Positions 18,396 to 26,252 of a stretch of DNA of 62,801 nt are shown here, one piece after another. The DNA is from Methylococcaceae bacterium (GTDB lineage Bacteria; Pseudomonadota; Gammaproteobacteria; Methylococcales; Methylomonadaceae), in NCBI GenBank assembly GCA_021736705.1, contig JAIPFI010000002.1, positions 1 through 62,801 of the forward strand, written 5' to 3'. The translations under genes and the position numbers were made by a program. A model generated the notes under the pieces. The model worked only from the letters and a program-made list of their open reading frames with translations. It made no database searches and was not told where the DNA came from. How positions within the stretch are numbered: position 1 is the first letter of the stretch; each line of letters opens with the position of its first letter.

Positions 18396-18508
18396 TTTAA
18401 AGCGGGACAAATCACTGGAGTGAAATAGCTTTAGCTATTTCCGAAACAGCAATAGCTAAAGCTATTGCACTCCTGACTTCTGTTTTCAAAATTTCTGTCC
18501 CACCTTAA
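18396..18508. repeat. Palindromic element with two hairpins and terminal inverted repeats
   Basis: The outer arms TTTAAAGCGGGACAAAT (left) and ATTTCTGTCCCACCTTAA (right) are imperfect inverted repeats. Inside lie GGAGTG and CACTCC and two tight hairpins: AAATAGCT/AGCTATTT (18423-18440) and GCAATAGCT/AGCTATTGC (18449-18468), each with a 2-base loop. This nested structure is typical of REP/BIME or MITE-like elements. It fills the gap between the porin and tupA and could attenuate read-through or stabilise the porin mRNA. Confidence 0.7.
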
Positions 18509-18519
18509 GTTGGTAGCTA

Positions 18520-19905
18520 TTAAATATGGATTGAAGTTTGGAAGTAAAAGTAATCGGCGTCGTTTTTATTAGTCGGTGCATTCGGCGCATTTTTAGCGAA
18601 ATTTCCTTTGAATAAGTGCGCCCAGCCCGATTCTAAATCAAGTAGTTGTGGGATAGCTTGCCATTTCAAGCTCATTTCCATTTGTTGACCTAGATAAGAG
18701 CTGCTATTGCCTGTGGTGTCTCTTAAGCCTGCACCTGTCCAGCTATCTTTACTTTGCGCTAGCCAATAAGCACGGTGTGCGATCAATCCAGTAAGCGTTT
18801 TGTGCGGTTTAATTTTTAAGCGAATGCCCGGTGAATTAATATTAGCGCGCGCAAAAGCGCCCCAAATACCCGTTGGACCAAATTCAAAGCGCCGCGCGCC
18901 ATAGAGAGTTTCAAACTGATTATTTTCATTATCATTGGGGTCTTTATCACCGCTGGCATAGTCATATTGCAACATGAGTTGTGGTTGCCAAGGTGCGTCA
19001 AAGCTATAGCCGAGAGTGGCGTGACTGAAGTAAGCAAAATGATTTAAACGTTGCTGGTCCTTGGCGTTACTGGTCGCATAAGAAGTTCCCGTTTGCAGTG
19101 CTGTTTCTATTTCAAAATCAAATTGATTCGATTGCGCTTTTTTGAACCAGCGAAAACCGGGCGTAAATAATTTGCGATTTTTAGTGAGTGTTTCTGGAGT
19201 GTCGTCCTCACTGAGGTAATAGCCATATAATTCACCTGTGCTGTTTAATGGCAAGTTTTTCATGCTAAAAAACGTACCGGCAAAAATACGATCAAAATCT
19301 TCTTGATCAAATTCTGTTTGACCTGCTTGAAGCGATGCTTTATCACTCGGTAGACGTGACACAGGTAAAACTACAAAGTTACGCAATTCCCAGTCGCCTT
19401 GGCTAAGTAAGGTATCAAAGCCAGTGAAATTATTAATCGTATTGCGAAAGCGGTTGCGGGCAATTAAACGACGACTACCAACATCCATAGTTTGTCGGCC
19501 GGCTTTGATATTAAAGTTTAAACCACTACCTAAGAAGTCACCGCTTTGCCATGCTAAGTAGGCTTGTAATAAATCAGTTTGATTAATCTGGGTATTATTT
19601 ATCGGTGTGTTAGCCCCTTCTAAAGTAATGCGTGAGTCGAGAAATTCAGTGCCGAGTTCAAAGTTATCATACTTAATACCCATAAACACATTAGTACGAA
19701 AGGCAATCACTTGGTCGCCGCCAGATGTGCCTTTTTTAAATGCGCTATCATAGCCTTCGTAGCGAGTTCGATGATCAATTTTTAGAGTTAACCAGTCAGG
19801 TAGGTTTAATTGTTTTTGTACACTCCAATTTTCGATGGCTTGGCTTAGTCCGCTATAAAGACCGAGTGTTAAAACGCAGCATTGTGCTAGCTTTTTTTGT
19901 TTCAT
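18520..19905 (-). CDS. Outer-membrane porin of the alginate-export (AlgE-like) family
   Basis: A 461-residue protein with a signal peptide (cleavage likely after LSQA, near residue 23). The mature part has alternating polar and hydrophobic beta-strands and matches the alginate_exp pattern: LKIDHRTRYEGYD, GTEFLDSR, AGRQTMDVGSRRLIARNRFRNT and a terminal aromatic-hydrophobic strand ending in SIHI. Members form beta-barrels in the outer membrane and often carry small anionic solutes rather than alginate. No alginate genes are nearby. Placement just upstream of tupA, and divergent from a ModE-like regulator, suggests an oxyanion channel under the same control; that is inference. Confidence 0.85.
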   Translation of the reverse strand: MKQKKLAQCCVLTLGLYSGLSQAIENWSVQKQLNLPDWLTLKIDHRTRYEGYDSAFKKGTSGGDQVIAFRTNVFMGIKYDNFELGTEFLDSRITLEGANTPINNTQINQTDLLQAYLAWQSGDFLGSGLNFNIKAGRQTMDVGSRRLIARNRFRNTINNFTGFDTLLSQGDWELRNFVVLPVSRLPSDKASLQAGQTEFDQEDFDRIFAGTFFSMKNLPLNSTGELYGYYLSEDDTPETLTKNRKLFTPGFRWFKKAQSNQFDFEIETALQTGTSYATSNAKDQQRLNHFAYFSHATLGYSFDAPWQPQLMLQYDYASGDKDPNDNENNQFETLYGARRFEFGPTGIWGAFARANINSPGIRLKIKPHKTLTGLIAHRAYWLAQSKDSWTGAGLRDTTGNSSSYLGQQMEMSLKWQAIPQLLDLESGWAHLFKGNFAKNAPNAPTNKNDADYFYFQTSIHI

Positions 19906-19937
19906 TATAATATGTTTTAAATTGATTAAATAAAATT

Positions 19938-20016
19938 AAATACCTTGTTTATAGGTATTTCAGCATATAATTTAAATTAAAAAAATAGGTAAGTATTTAC
20001 ATAATATAAGGTATTT
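19938..20016. promoter_or_regulatory. Repeated GGTATTT motifs, candidate operator for the ModE-like regulator
   Basis: In the 114-bp gap between the divergent porin and regulator genes, AAATACC (19938-19944) and GGTATTT (19954-19960) form a perfect inverted repeat. GGTAAGTATTT follows at 19988-19998 and another GGTATTT at 20010-20016. The last copy lies just before the regulator ATG at 20020, and its AAGG also serves as the ribosome binding site. Such spacing suggests autoregulation and control of the porin. Confidence 0.45.
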
Positions 20017-20019
20017 ATA

Positions 20020-21105
20020 ATGAATATACAGTTAGCGTTGCGTTGGGTTTGTGCTGCTAATGAGCGATATGATATGCCGGAGGATTTGTTTGTGCTGCTC
20101 CAAGCTATCGTCGATACGGGTTCTTTGCGTGCGGCGGCTGAGGAATGTGCAATGTCTTACCGTCATGCCTGGGGGATGTTGCAACTCTGGCAGCAACATT
20201 TTTCCCATCCCTTGGTGGAATTAAAAAGAGGGCGTGGTAATGGCGCTGTATTAACGGCATTTGGTGAAAAATTATTATGGGAATATCAGCGTATCGCGGC
20301 TAGGCTTGAGCCTGAACTGGCGAGTTTAGCCTCGGAGTTATCTTCTGAATTAGCTGCTTTAATGCAAACTGAGCCGCAGCATAATTTACGCATCGCCGCG
20401 AGCCATGGCTTAGTCATCGCGAGTTTACGTGATTTGGCGCAAAAAACACTGGGTTTACATTTAGATATTCAATTTCATGGTAGCTTGGATAGCTTGCAGT
20501 ACTATAAAGCAGGACGCTATGACATCGCAGGATTTCATTTGCCAGAAGCTAAGCTAGGTAAAGCGTTGCTGCCGCGAGTTAAGCGGTTGATTAACCCGGA
20601 AGCTGATCGCTTAGTTTATGCAGTACGCCGCCAGCAGGGTTTAATGATGGCAGCAACAAATCCGAAAAATATTCAAAAATTAACCGATCTAACCCGTCCT
20701 GATATTAAATTTATTAACCGGCAACGTAATTCGGGTAGCCGCATTACTTTAGATGAAATGCTGCTGCAAGCCGGCATTGATCGTGCTTTGATTAATGGTT
20801 ATGCTAATGAAGAATTTACCCATAGTGCGGTGGCGGCATTGGTCGCGAGTGGCGCGGCAGATTGTGGTTTTGGTTTGCAGGCTGCGGCAGCACAATTTAA
20901 TTTAGCGTTTATCCCGTTTAATTGGGAATCTTATTGGTTTGTTTTGCCCAAAGCCAAGATGGATCAGGTGTTATTTCGCTCATTTATTGAGTTATTAGGT
21001 AGCGATGCGTTTAAGTTAAGTGTGGCAAAATTACAGGGTTATGATGCCAGTCGTTCAGGAACAGTCGTCGTGCCTGATCATGATTTATCTATTTTGTTAT
21101 TTTGA
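20020..21105 (+). CDS. ModE-like HTH regulator with periplasmic-binding-protein-like sensor domain
   Basis: A 361-residue protein. Residues about 20-110 are a LysR/ModE-type winged helix (LLQAIVDTGSLRAAAEECAMSYRHAWGMLQ, then VELKRGRGNGAVLTAFGEKLL). Residues about 125-340 form a type 2 periplasmic-binding-protein-like domain without signal peptide (LRIAASHG, DIQFHGSLDSL, DIAGFHLP, NRQRNSGSRITLDEML). Proteins of this layout sense molybdate, tungstate or a molybdenum-cofactor-linked ligand and control oxyanion uptake. The neighbours (tupA, ABC ATPase) support this. The ribosome binding site AAGG overlaps a GGTATTT repeat directly upstream, which suggests autoregulation. The downstream ATPase gene follows after 3 bp. 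Confidence 0.85.
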   Translation: MNIQLALRWVCAANERYDMPEDLFVLLQAIVDTGSLRAAAEECAMSYRHAWGMLQLWQQHFSHPLVELKRGRGNGAVLTAFGEKLLWEYQRIAARLEPELASLASELSSELAALMQTEPQHNLRIAASHGLVIASLRDLAQKTLGLHLDIQFHGSLDSLQYYKAGRYDIAGFHLPEAKLGKALLPRVKRLINPEADRLVYAVRRQQGLMMAATNPKNIQKLTDLTRPDIKFINRQRNSGSRITLDEMLLQAGIDRALINGYANEEFTHSAVAALVASGAADCGFGLQAAAAQFNLAFIPFNWESYWFVLPKAKMDQVLFRSFIELLGSDAFKLSVAKLQGYDASRSGTVVVPDHDLSILLF

Positions 21106-21108
21106 TTG

Positions 21109-22086
21109 ATGGCCTACCAATTCAATAATTTACAGTTTTACTATGCCGATAAGCTCGCTTTATCATTGGATCAAGTGACTATTGAGCAAGGTAAAACAAC
21201 CGCTTTAATAGGCGCTAATGGCTCAGGGAAAAGCACTTTGTTGCATCTCTGTGCATTTCTGGAAAGCCCAAAACAAGGTGAGTTATTGTTTATGGAACAA
21301 CCGGTTAATCAGTCTGATTTAACGCCATACAGGCGACGTGTTGGTTTTCTTGCGCAAAAACCTTTTATGTTGCGTGGCACAGTCTTTGATAATATTGATC
21401 TGGCGTTAAGAATTCACGGAAAAAAACAACGCGCTGAGAAAATACAGCGTGTATTGCAGCAATTAGATATAGAGTATTGCGCTGAGCAACAAGCAAAGAA
21501 TTTATCCGGTGGTGAATTACAAAAAGCGGCTTTGGCGCGCCTGTTGGTGTTAGAACCTGAGGTTTTATTATTAGATGAACCTTTTAGTTATTTAGATCAG
21601 AGTAGCGCTCAGTCGTTGGAGTTGTTTTTACGTCATTACACGCAGGAAACAGGACAGACTCTAGTGTTTAGTACGCATGATCGTTTACAAGGCTTTGCCT
21701 TGGCGGATCAAGTGCTGGCATTGGCTCAAGGTAAGCGCGTGCATAGTCCCTTGATTAATTTGTTCTCCGGCATTGTGCGTGAGCATGTTTTTCATAGTGG
21801 CGCGATGCGTATTATTTTGTCTGAAAGTGTCGTTTCTGGGCGTCATGCGTCAATTAATCCTCAAGATATTGTTTTATCAGCCGATGCTTTAGTCTCTAGT
21901 ATGCGTAATTGTATTCAAGGTCGAATTGTGATGATTGCCGAAGAGGGCGGCAGTATTCTGGTTAATGTCGATACCGGTGTGATTTTTCAGGTGTTAATTA
22001 CCTATCAGGCTTTACAGGATTTAAATATCCACCTAGGTGATAAAATATGGGTCAATTTTAAATCTAATTCAGTGGTGGTGTTTTGA
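21109..22086 (+). CDS. ABC transporter ATP-binding protein, tungstate/molybdate type with C-terminal oxyanion-type domain
   Basis: A 325-residue ATPase. A TTG at 21106 and an ATG at 21109 are both in frame; the ATG is preferred. Walker A is IGANGSGKST, the Q-loop lies near LAQKP, the signature is LSGGELQKAALAR, Walker B is VLLLDEP and the switch is FSTHD. After about residue 215 a C-terminal extension (FSGIVREHVF, INPQDIVLS, IQGRIVMI, GVIFQVLIT) resembles the Mop/TOBE domains that bind oxyanions in ModC-like proteins. It is the expected energy subunit for TupA but has no permease gene beside it. It starts 3 bp after the regulator stop codon, and its stop overlaps the TTG start of the next small gene. 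Confidence 0.85.
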   Translation: MAYQFNNLQFYYADKLALSLDQVTIEQGKTTALIGANGSGKSTLLHLCAFLESPKQGELLFMEQPVNQSDLTPYRRRVGFLAQKPFMLRGTVFDNIDLALRIHGKKQRAEKIQRVLQQLDIEYCAEQQAKNLSGGELQKAALARLLVLEPEVLLLDEPFSYLDQSSAQSLELFLRHYTQETGQTLVFSTHDRLQGFALADQVLALAQGKRVHSPLINLFSGIVREHVFHSGAMRIILSESVVSGRHASINPQDIVLSADALVSSMRNCIQGRIVMIAEEGGSILVNVDTGVIFQVLITYQALQDLNIHLGDKIWVNFKSNSVVVF

Positions 22087-22316
22087 GTAAAACTAAGGAT
22101 AAAACCAAAAACGTTCTCTTGCCTGGCCCTATGCGCATGGTTTGGGGGGCTTTGGCCGCTTATTACTTAAAAGATATTATTCATCCCGCTTTTACTTTGA
22201 TTGCAGTCATGATCTTATTAATGATCCCTGTTTTAATTGCTAATATGTTTTTTCCTGAGCGTAAATCTATAGTGCTAGATAAGCCTATAGAGGAAGACGT
22301 GGAAGAGAGCGCATAG
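22083..22316 (+). CDS. Small membrane protein of unknown function
   Basis: A 77-residue protein starting at TTG, which overlaps the ABC ATPase stop (TTGA). That is a translational-coupling arrangement and the main reason to accept this start. The N-terminus is basic (SKTKDKTK), residues about 18-55 form one or two hydrophobic segments, and the C-terminus is strongly acidic (EEDVEES). It is too short to be the missing TupB permease, which normally has several membrane segments. A helper role for the transporter is possible but not shown. Confidence 0.6.
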   Translation: MSKTKDKTKNVLLPGPMRMVWGALAAYYLKDIIHPAFTLIAVMILLMIPVLIANMFFPERKSIVLDKPIEEDVEESA

Positions 22317-22329
22317 ACACGTATGCAAC

Positions 22330-22386
22330 AAGGGTGAAATTCAGTTCGCAAATATAATCTAATGCTTGCGGACTGGCGTTCGCCCC
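22330..22386. repeat. Imperfect inverted repeat, hairpin element
   Basis: GGGTGAAATTCAGTTCGCAA (left arm) and TTGCGGACTGGCGTTCGCCCC (right arm) pair over about 20 bases with a few mismatches around a 14-base loop; CAGTTCGCAA and TTGCGGACTG pair with a single mismatch. The core CAGT(T/C)CG is shared with the element at 41083-41282. It lies between the small membrane protein gene and the DUF2956 gene and may act as a terminator or be a repeat copy. Confidence 0.5.
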
Positions 22387-22421
22387 ATGATTTTATCCTT
22401 GGATGAACCACAAAAAACACC

Positions 22422-22766
22422 ATGAGTCGATATTCAAAAAAAAACCAGGTATCACCTGAAACACAATATGAGTCATTAAAAATGGCTAAGGCCACGCAGC
22501 GACCTGGACAAAGCAAAGAGCAGACAAAGTTAATTGCTCAGGGTATTCAAAAAGGCATTGAGCTGTATAAAAAGCAACAGAAAGAAAGATCGCGTGAACT
22601 GAATAGAAAACTGAAAAAAGTTTCTGGCCACTTAAATCAATTAAACGAAACAGGGGCTAATGAGGAGCAGATTTCTCAGGCGTTTATTTATCGTCAGCAC
22701 TGGCTGCCGTGGCTTTTATTATTAGTGAGTTGGTTGGGGTTCGCGGCTTTTACTTTGTTGGTTTAA
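22422..22766 (+). CDS. DUF2956 family protein
   Basis: A 114-residue protein. The N-terminal three quarters (SRYSKKNQVSPETQ, KATQRPGQSKEQTKLIAQGI, KGIELYKKQQKERSRELNR) matches the conserved, highly charged DUF2956 pattern known from gammaproteobacteria. A single hydrophobic C-terminal segment (residues about 92-113) would anchor it in the inner membrane with the basic helical part in the cytoplasm. The function of the family is unknown. It appears to be a single-gene unit between a palindromic repeat and the diguanylate cyclase gene. Confidence 0.85.
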   Translation: MSRYSKKNQVSPETQYESLKMAKATQRPGQSKEQTKLIAQGIQKGIELYKKQQKERSRELNRKLKKVSGHLNQLNETGANEEQISQAFIYRQHWLPWLLLLVSWLGFAAFTLLV

Positions 22767-22974
22767 CTCAGGAATAAGATGGAAAGTATGCTCGAAATTG
22801 ATTAGTTGTTGCGCTTTATTTGTTTGAAAAAGAAAGGTTCTTTTAGTCATCTAAACGCATAGCTTAATACTTGTTACCTTTGTGATTGTTGGGGCGAGTA
22901 TAATAATCCGTTGATTATTTATTAATGGACTGCTGTGATCTACAAGGAAATGTAAGATCTTATTGAGGTAACAT

Positions 22975-24270
22975 ATGCACAATAAAGCGACAATTTTAAT
23001 TGTTGAGGAGTCAAAAGTTTTTGCTTCGTTATTAACTGAATTATCCAGAGATCTTGGTTTTGAGGTCAGTATTTGCACGACTGGAGCTAAAGCGGCTAAT
23101 TTGGCCGGGACAACTGACTTTGATCTAATTTGCGTGGGTTATTATCTTGCTGATATGACAGCTGAGAAGTTTTGTCAACAAGTCCGATTGTTGCCTCAAG
23201 CGAAGAATACTCGTATCTTATTATTTACTGCTGAAGAACATTCTGAATTATTACGTAAGGCTCTATTAGCCGGTGCGACGGATGTGTTTAATAAAAAAAA
23301 TATTCAACAGTTTGAAGGTTATTTGCGGCGTTTCGCGGAAACAATTAATCAACGGCTAATAGGGCGGGTTTTATTAATTGAAGACTCGCTTAGTCAGTTG
23401 GCTTGGATGACGGTCGTGTTAAGAACACAGGGGCTGGATGTTGATTCATTTAGTAGTGCTGAAGCCGCGCTTGAATGTTTTGTTCGAGAAGATTTCGATT
23501 TGGTTATTACCGATATTGTTTTGGAAGGCAGTATGTCTGGAATCAATTTAGTCCGCGCGATTCGTAGGTTTGATTCAGAAAAAAGTCTGGTGCCGATTTT
23601 TGCGGTGTCTGGTTATGATGATACTGCTCGTCGATTGGAGTTGTATCATTTGGGTATTAACGATTATATGAGTAAGCCGATTATCAGTGAAGAGTTGATT
23701 TATCGTATCGCTAACCTGATTAAACAGCATCGTTTGAAGCTTGAATTAGAGCGAGAACGGGACAGCCTTAAGCAATTAGCGATGATTGATATGACGACAG
23801 GCTTATATAACCGAACAGCATTTCATCAGTTGGTTCCTGCACAGTTAGCGCAGGCCATGCGCAGTAAGCAAGCGACTAGCTTGGTTATAATGGATCTTGA
23901 TTTATTTAAGACAGTTAATGACACTTATGGCCATGATAAGGGGGATCTGGTGTTGCATGATGTGGGGCTCTGGTTAAGAAGTACTTTGCGTCAAGGTGAT
24001 ATGGTTTTTCGTTGGGGTGGTGAGGAGTTTTTGTTATTACTTAATAATTGTACGGCCGAGTTTGCGCAACAAGTGGTTGAAAAATTACGCCAGCGTTTTG
24101 TGTTGCGTGAAATGGGAGGATTATTGATTACAGCTAGTTTTGGCGTTAGTGCTATAGAGTCTTATCCTTCAAAAAAGTCATTGAATGACTGTTTTAAAGA
24201 GGCTGATGGCGCTTTATATAAAGCTAAAGAAGCTGGGCGTAATAGGGTAGAGGTTTTTACGGAAATGTAA
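22975..24270 (+). CDS. Response regulator with two receiver domains and GGDEF (diguanylate cyclase)
   Basis: A 431-residue cytoplasmic protein. Receiver 1 (about 6-122) has Gly55 where the phospho-acceptor Asp should be (DLICVGYYL), so it probably cannot be phosphorylated. Receiver 2 (about 129-250) has an intact acceptor, D180 (DLVITDIVLEG), and the conserved Lys in MSKPI. The GGDEF domain (about 270-430) has GGEEF at 348-352 with the RxxD inhibitory site (RQGD) five residues before it. By family knowledge it makes c-di-GMP from GTP when receiver 2 is phosphorylated. No histidine kinase gene is adjacent, so the partner is encoded elsewhere. The PleD-like layout matches: one pseudo-receiver, one active receiver, one cyclase. 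Confidence 0.9.
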   Translation: MHNKATILIVEESKVFASLLTELSRDLGFEVSICTTGAKAANLAGTTDFDLICVGYYLADMTAEKFCQQVRLLPQAKNTRILLFTAEEHSELLRKALLAGATDVFNKKNIQQFEGYLRRFAETINQRLIGRVLLIEDSLSQLAWMTVVLRTQGLDVDSFSSAEAALECFVREDFDLVITDIVLEGSMSGINLVRAIRRFDSEKSLVPIFAVSGYDDTARRLELYHLGINDYMSKPIISEELIYRIANLIKQHRLKLELERERDSLKQLAMIDMTTGLYNRTAFHQLVPAQLAQAMRSKQATSLVIMDLDLFKTVNDTYGHDKGDLVLHDVGLWLRSTLRQGDMVFRWGGEEFLLLLNNCTAEFAQQVVEKLRQRFVLREMGGLLITASFGVSAIESYPSKKSLNDCFKEADGALYKAKEAGRNRVEVFTEM

Positions 24271-24425
24271 TTCGACTTAGGCGTCGAAATTCAATAATAT
24301 GAGATTATGCAAGTTTTGCGAGAGCCGCCTTAGTCGCTTTGCTAAAGCTGCCTCCACAAAATGCAAGGTTCGCCAAGTTAGATTTTCAGCGTTTCGCTCG
24401 ATAATCTAACCTGACAACTTGCAGT
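24271..24425. repeat. Hairpin-rich convergent intergenic region
   Basis: Between the convergent cyclase and diflavin reductase genes, TTCGAC/GTCGAA (24271-24288) forms a 6-bp stem right after the cyclase stop. An outer GCAAGTT/AACTTGC pair (about 24308 and 24414) brackets about 110 bp that contains an AGATT/AATCT pair around AGCG-TTT-CGCT. No T tract follows, so I call this a repeat element with possible terminator function. Confidence 0.4.
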
Positions 24426-24430
24426 TATAT

Positions 24431-26167
24431 TTAATAAACATCTCTCACATAACGTTTATCTTTTTTCATTTGATTCACGTATTCTGCGGCTTGTTCATCT
24501 GACTTATTGCCATGGGTCGCAATGACATCATGCAAGGCTTTGTCCACATCTTTAGCCATGCGGTAAGCATCACCACAAACGAAGAAATAACCGCCTTGCT
24601 CCAAGAGTGAAAATAGTTCAGCGCCTTGTTCACGCATACGATCTTGTACGTAGATTTTTTCTTCTTGGTCTCTGGAGAAAGCAAGGTCTAGTTTATTTAA
24701 AATACCTTTGTTTTGTAAGGCTTCGATTTCATCTTTATAGATATAATCAGTTGCGGCATTGCGATCACCAAAAAATAACCAGTTAAGACCTTTTGCCTGT
24801 CTGAATTCGCGCTCTTGTAAGAATGCGCGGAAAGGTGCAATACCAGTACCTGGGCCGACCATAATCATCGGTAGGTTGTTATCTTCAGGCACGCGGAATA
24901 CTTTATTCGGGCTAAAGAAACAACGGATTGCACTGTTCTCATCGGCTAAATCAGCAAGATAAGTTGAGCAAACGCCTTTATGATCCCTATTATGACTGTT
25001 GTAGCGCACGCTACCAATAGTCAGATGTACTGTTTCCGGATTTGCTTTGCCACTAGATGAAATAGAGTAAGCTCGGTGTTGCAGCGGTTTTAGTAAAGCG
25101 AGAAATTCGGCCGCTGAAAATTGCATGTCAGGGAAAGGCAATAATAAATCTAAGGTATCGCGACCCCATAAGTATTTTGCTAGCTTATCTTTGTCGCCTG
25201 AGGCCAATACGCTATTGAGTTCTTGGTCGCCAGAACGTCTAGCAATTTCATCTAATAGTTCTTTGCTGGGGGCTTTGATTTCAAAATGTTCACGCAGTGC
25301 TTCAGTCAGTGACATTAACTGACTATGTACTGGCTCTTCTTCATCGCCTGTGCAACCGATAGCTTTAATAATATCAGCGACTAATTCAGGGCAGTTAGTC
25401 GGCACAACATTGAGCGCGTCGCCTGCTTCATAACTTAATCCAGAGCCGGCAATAGAGATTTCATAATGACGGATTTCTTTGGATGAAGCAGGACTTGTTA
25501 ATAACCGGTTAGCCACTAACTTGCCTGGGAATGGGTTTTTACGGCTGTATGTAGGCGCGTTGGCTGTATCATCGCTATCAATGGTCATAGTCGCCGCACC
25601 ATTGCTCATCAATGGAATGATACTGCTAATCCAGCTTTCAGCCGCTTCGTCAAAATCGACATCACAGTCCACGCGTTCAACCAAGCAGGTTGCGCCTAGC
25701 TTAGTCAGGCGTTGATCCCAATCAATACCGGCCTGACAAAACAAGTCATAACTGGTATCGCCTAAAGCCAATACTGAATATTTCATATTCGTTAAGTTAA
25801 TGCTGTCGTCTGAGCTAATCGCTTCCCAGAGCATTTGTGCATTATCCGGCATATCACCTTCGCCGTAAGTGCTGGTAATAATCAGTAAATATTCCAAGCC
25901 AATAAAAGCATCGCGCTCAATTTCATCCATACTTAAAACTTTGGCGTTTAAGCCATGTGCTTTAGCGGCTTTAGCGGCATCATTAGCGACGGATTCAGAG
26001 TTACCTGTTTGTGATCCATATAAAATTGTGATGGTGCGTGCGTTTGCTGCATCACCAGAACCGGCACTTTGTAAAATATGCGAGTGCATGCCGGCAAAAA
26101 AACCACCTAACCAGGCTTGTTGTGCCTCATTGAAAGGTATGTTTTGAGTATTGTTCGCTGTTGTCAT
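24431..26167 (-). CDS. CysJ-like NADPH diflavin reductase
   Basis: A 578-residue protein with the CysJ layout. The N-terminal helix (FNEAQQAWLGGFFAGM) leads into a flavodoxin/FMN domain (about 45-190; ILYGSQTGNSE, TSTYGEGDMPDNA). A connecting and FAD domain follows (about 220-430; HRAYSISSS, GVCSTYLAD), then an NADPH domain (VGPGTGIAPFRAFLQER, FFGDRNAATDYIY, SRDQEEKIYVQDRM, GDAYRMAKDV) and the aromatic C-terminus YVRDVY. It moves electrons from NADPH through FAD and FMN to an acceptor. CysJ normally serves the sulfite reductase haemoprotein CysI, but no cysI or other sulfate genes are here. Instead the gene lies 85 bp downstream of the GltB-like gene on the same strand. Confidence 0.88.
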   Translation of the reverse strand: MTTANNTQNIPFNEAQQAWLGGFFAGMHSHILQSAGSGDAANARTITILYGSQTGNSESVANDAAKAAKAHGLNAKVLSMDEIERDAFIGLEYLLIITSTYGEGDMPDNAQMLWEAISSDDSINLTNMKYSVLALGDTSYDLFCQAGIDWDQRLTKLGATCLVERVDCDVDFDEAAESWISSIIPLMSNGAATMTIDSDDTANAPTYSRKNPFPGKLVANRLLTSPASSKEIRHYEISIAGSGLSYEAGDALNVVPTNCPELVADIIKAIGCTGDEEEPVHSQLMSLTEALREHFEIKAPSKELLDEIARRSGDQELNSVLASGDKDKLAKYLWGRDTLDLLLPFPDMQFSAAEFLALLKPLQHRAYSISSSGKANPETVHLTIGSVRYNSHNRDHKGVCSTYLADLADENSAIRCFFSPNKVFRVPEDNNLPMIMVGPGTGIAPFRAFLQEREFRQAKGLNWLFFGDRNAATDYIYKDEIEALQNKGILNKLDLAFSRDQEEKIYVQDRMREQGAELFSLLEQGGYFFVCGDAYRMAKDVDKALHDVIATHGNKSDEQAAEYVNQMKKDKRYVRDVY

Positions 26168-26252
26168 GGGCCTACTCTTAAAAGGTCTCTATTTAGTCGT
26201 ATTAAAATAAGAAGAAGCAGATGCAGGATTTATGCATCTGCCTTTTTAGCAT

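Noticed and set aside
24431-26167. Sulfite reductase flavoprotein acting with CysI
   Set aside because: The fold is CysJ-like, but no cysI or other sulfate-reduction gene is in the window, so I kept the reaction partner open.
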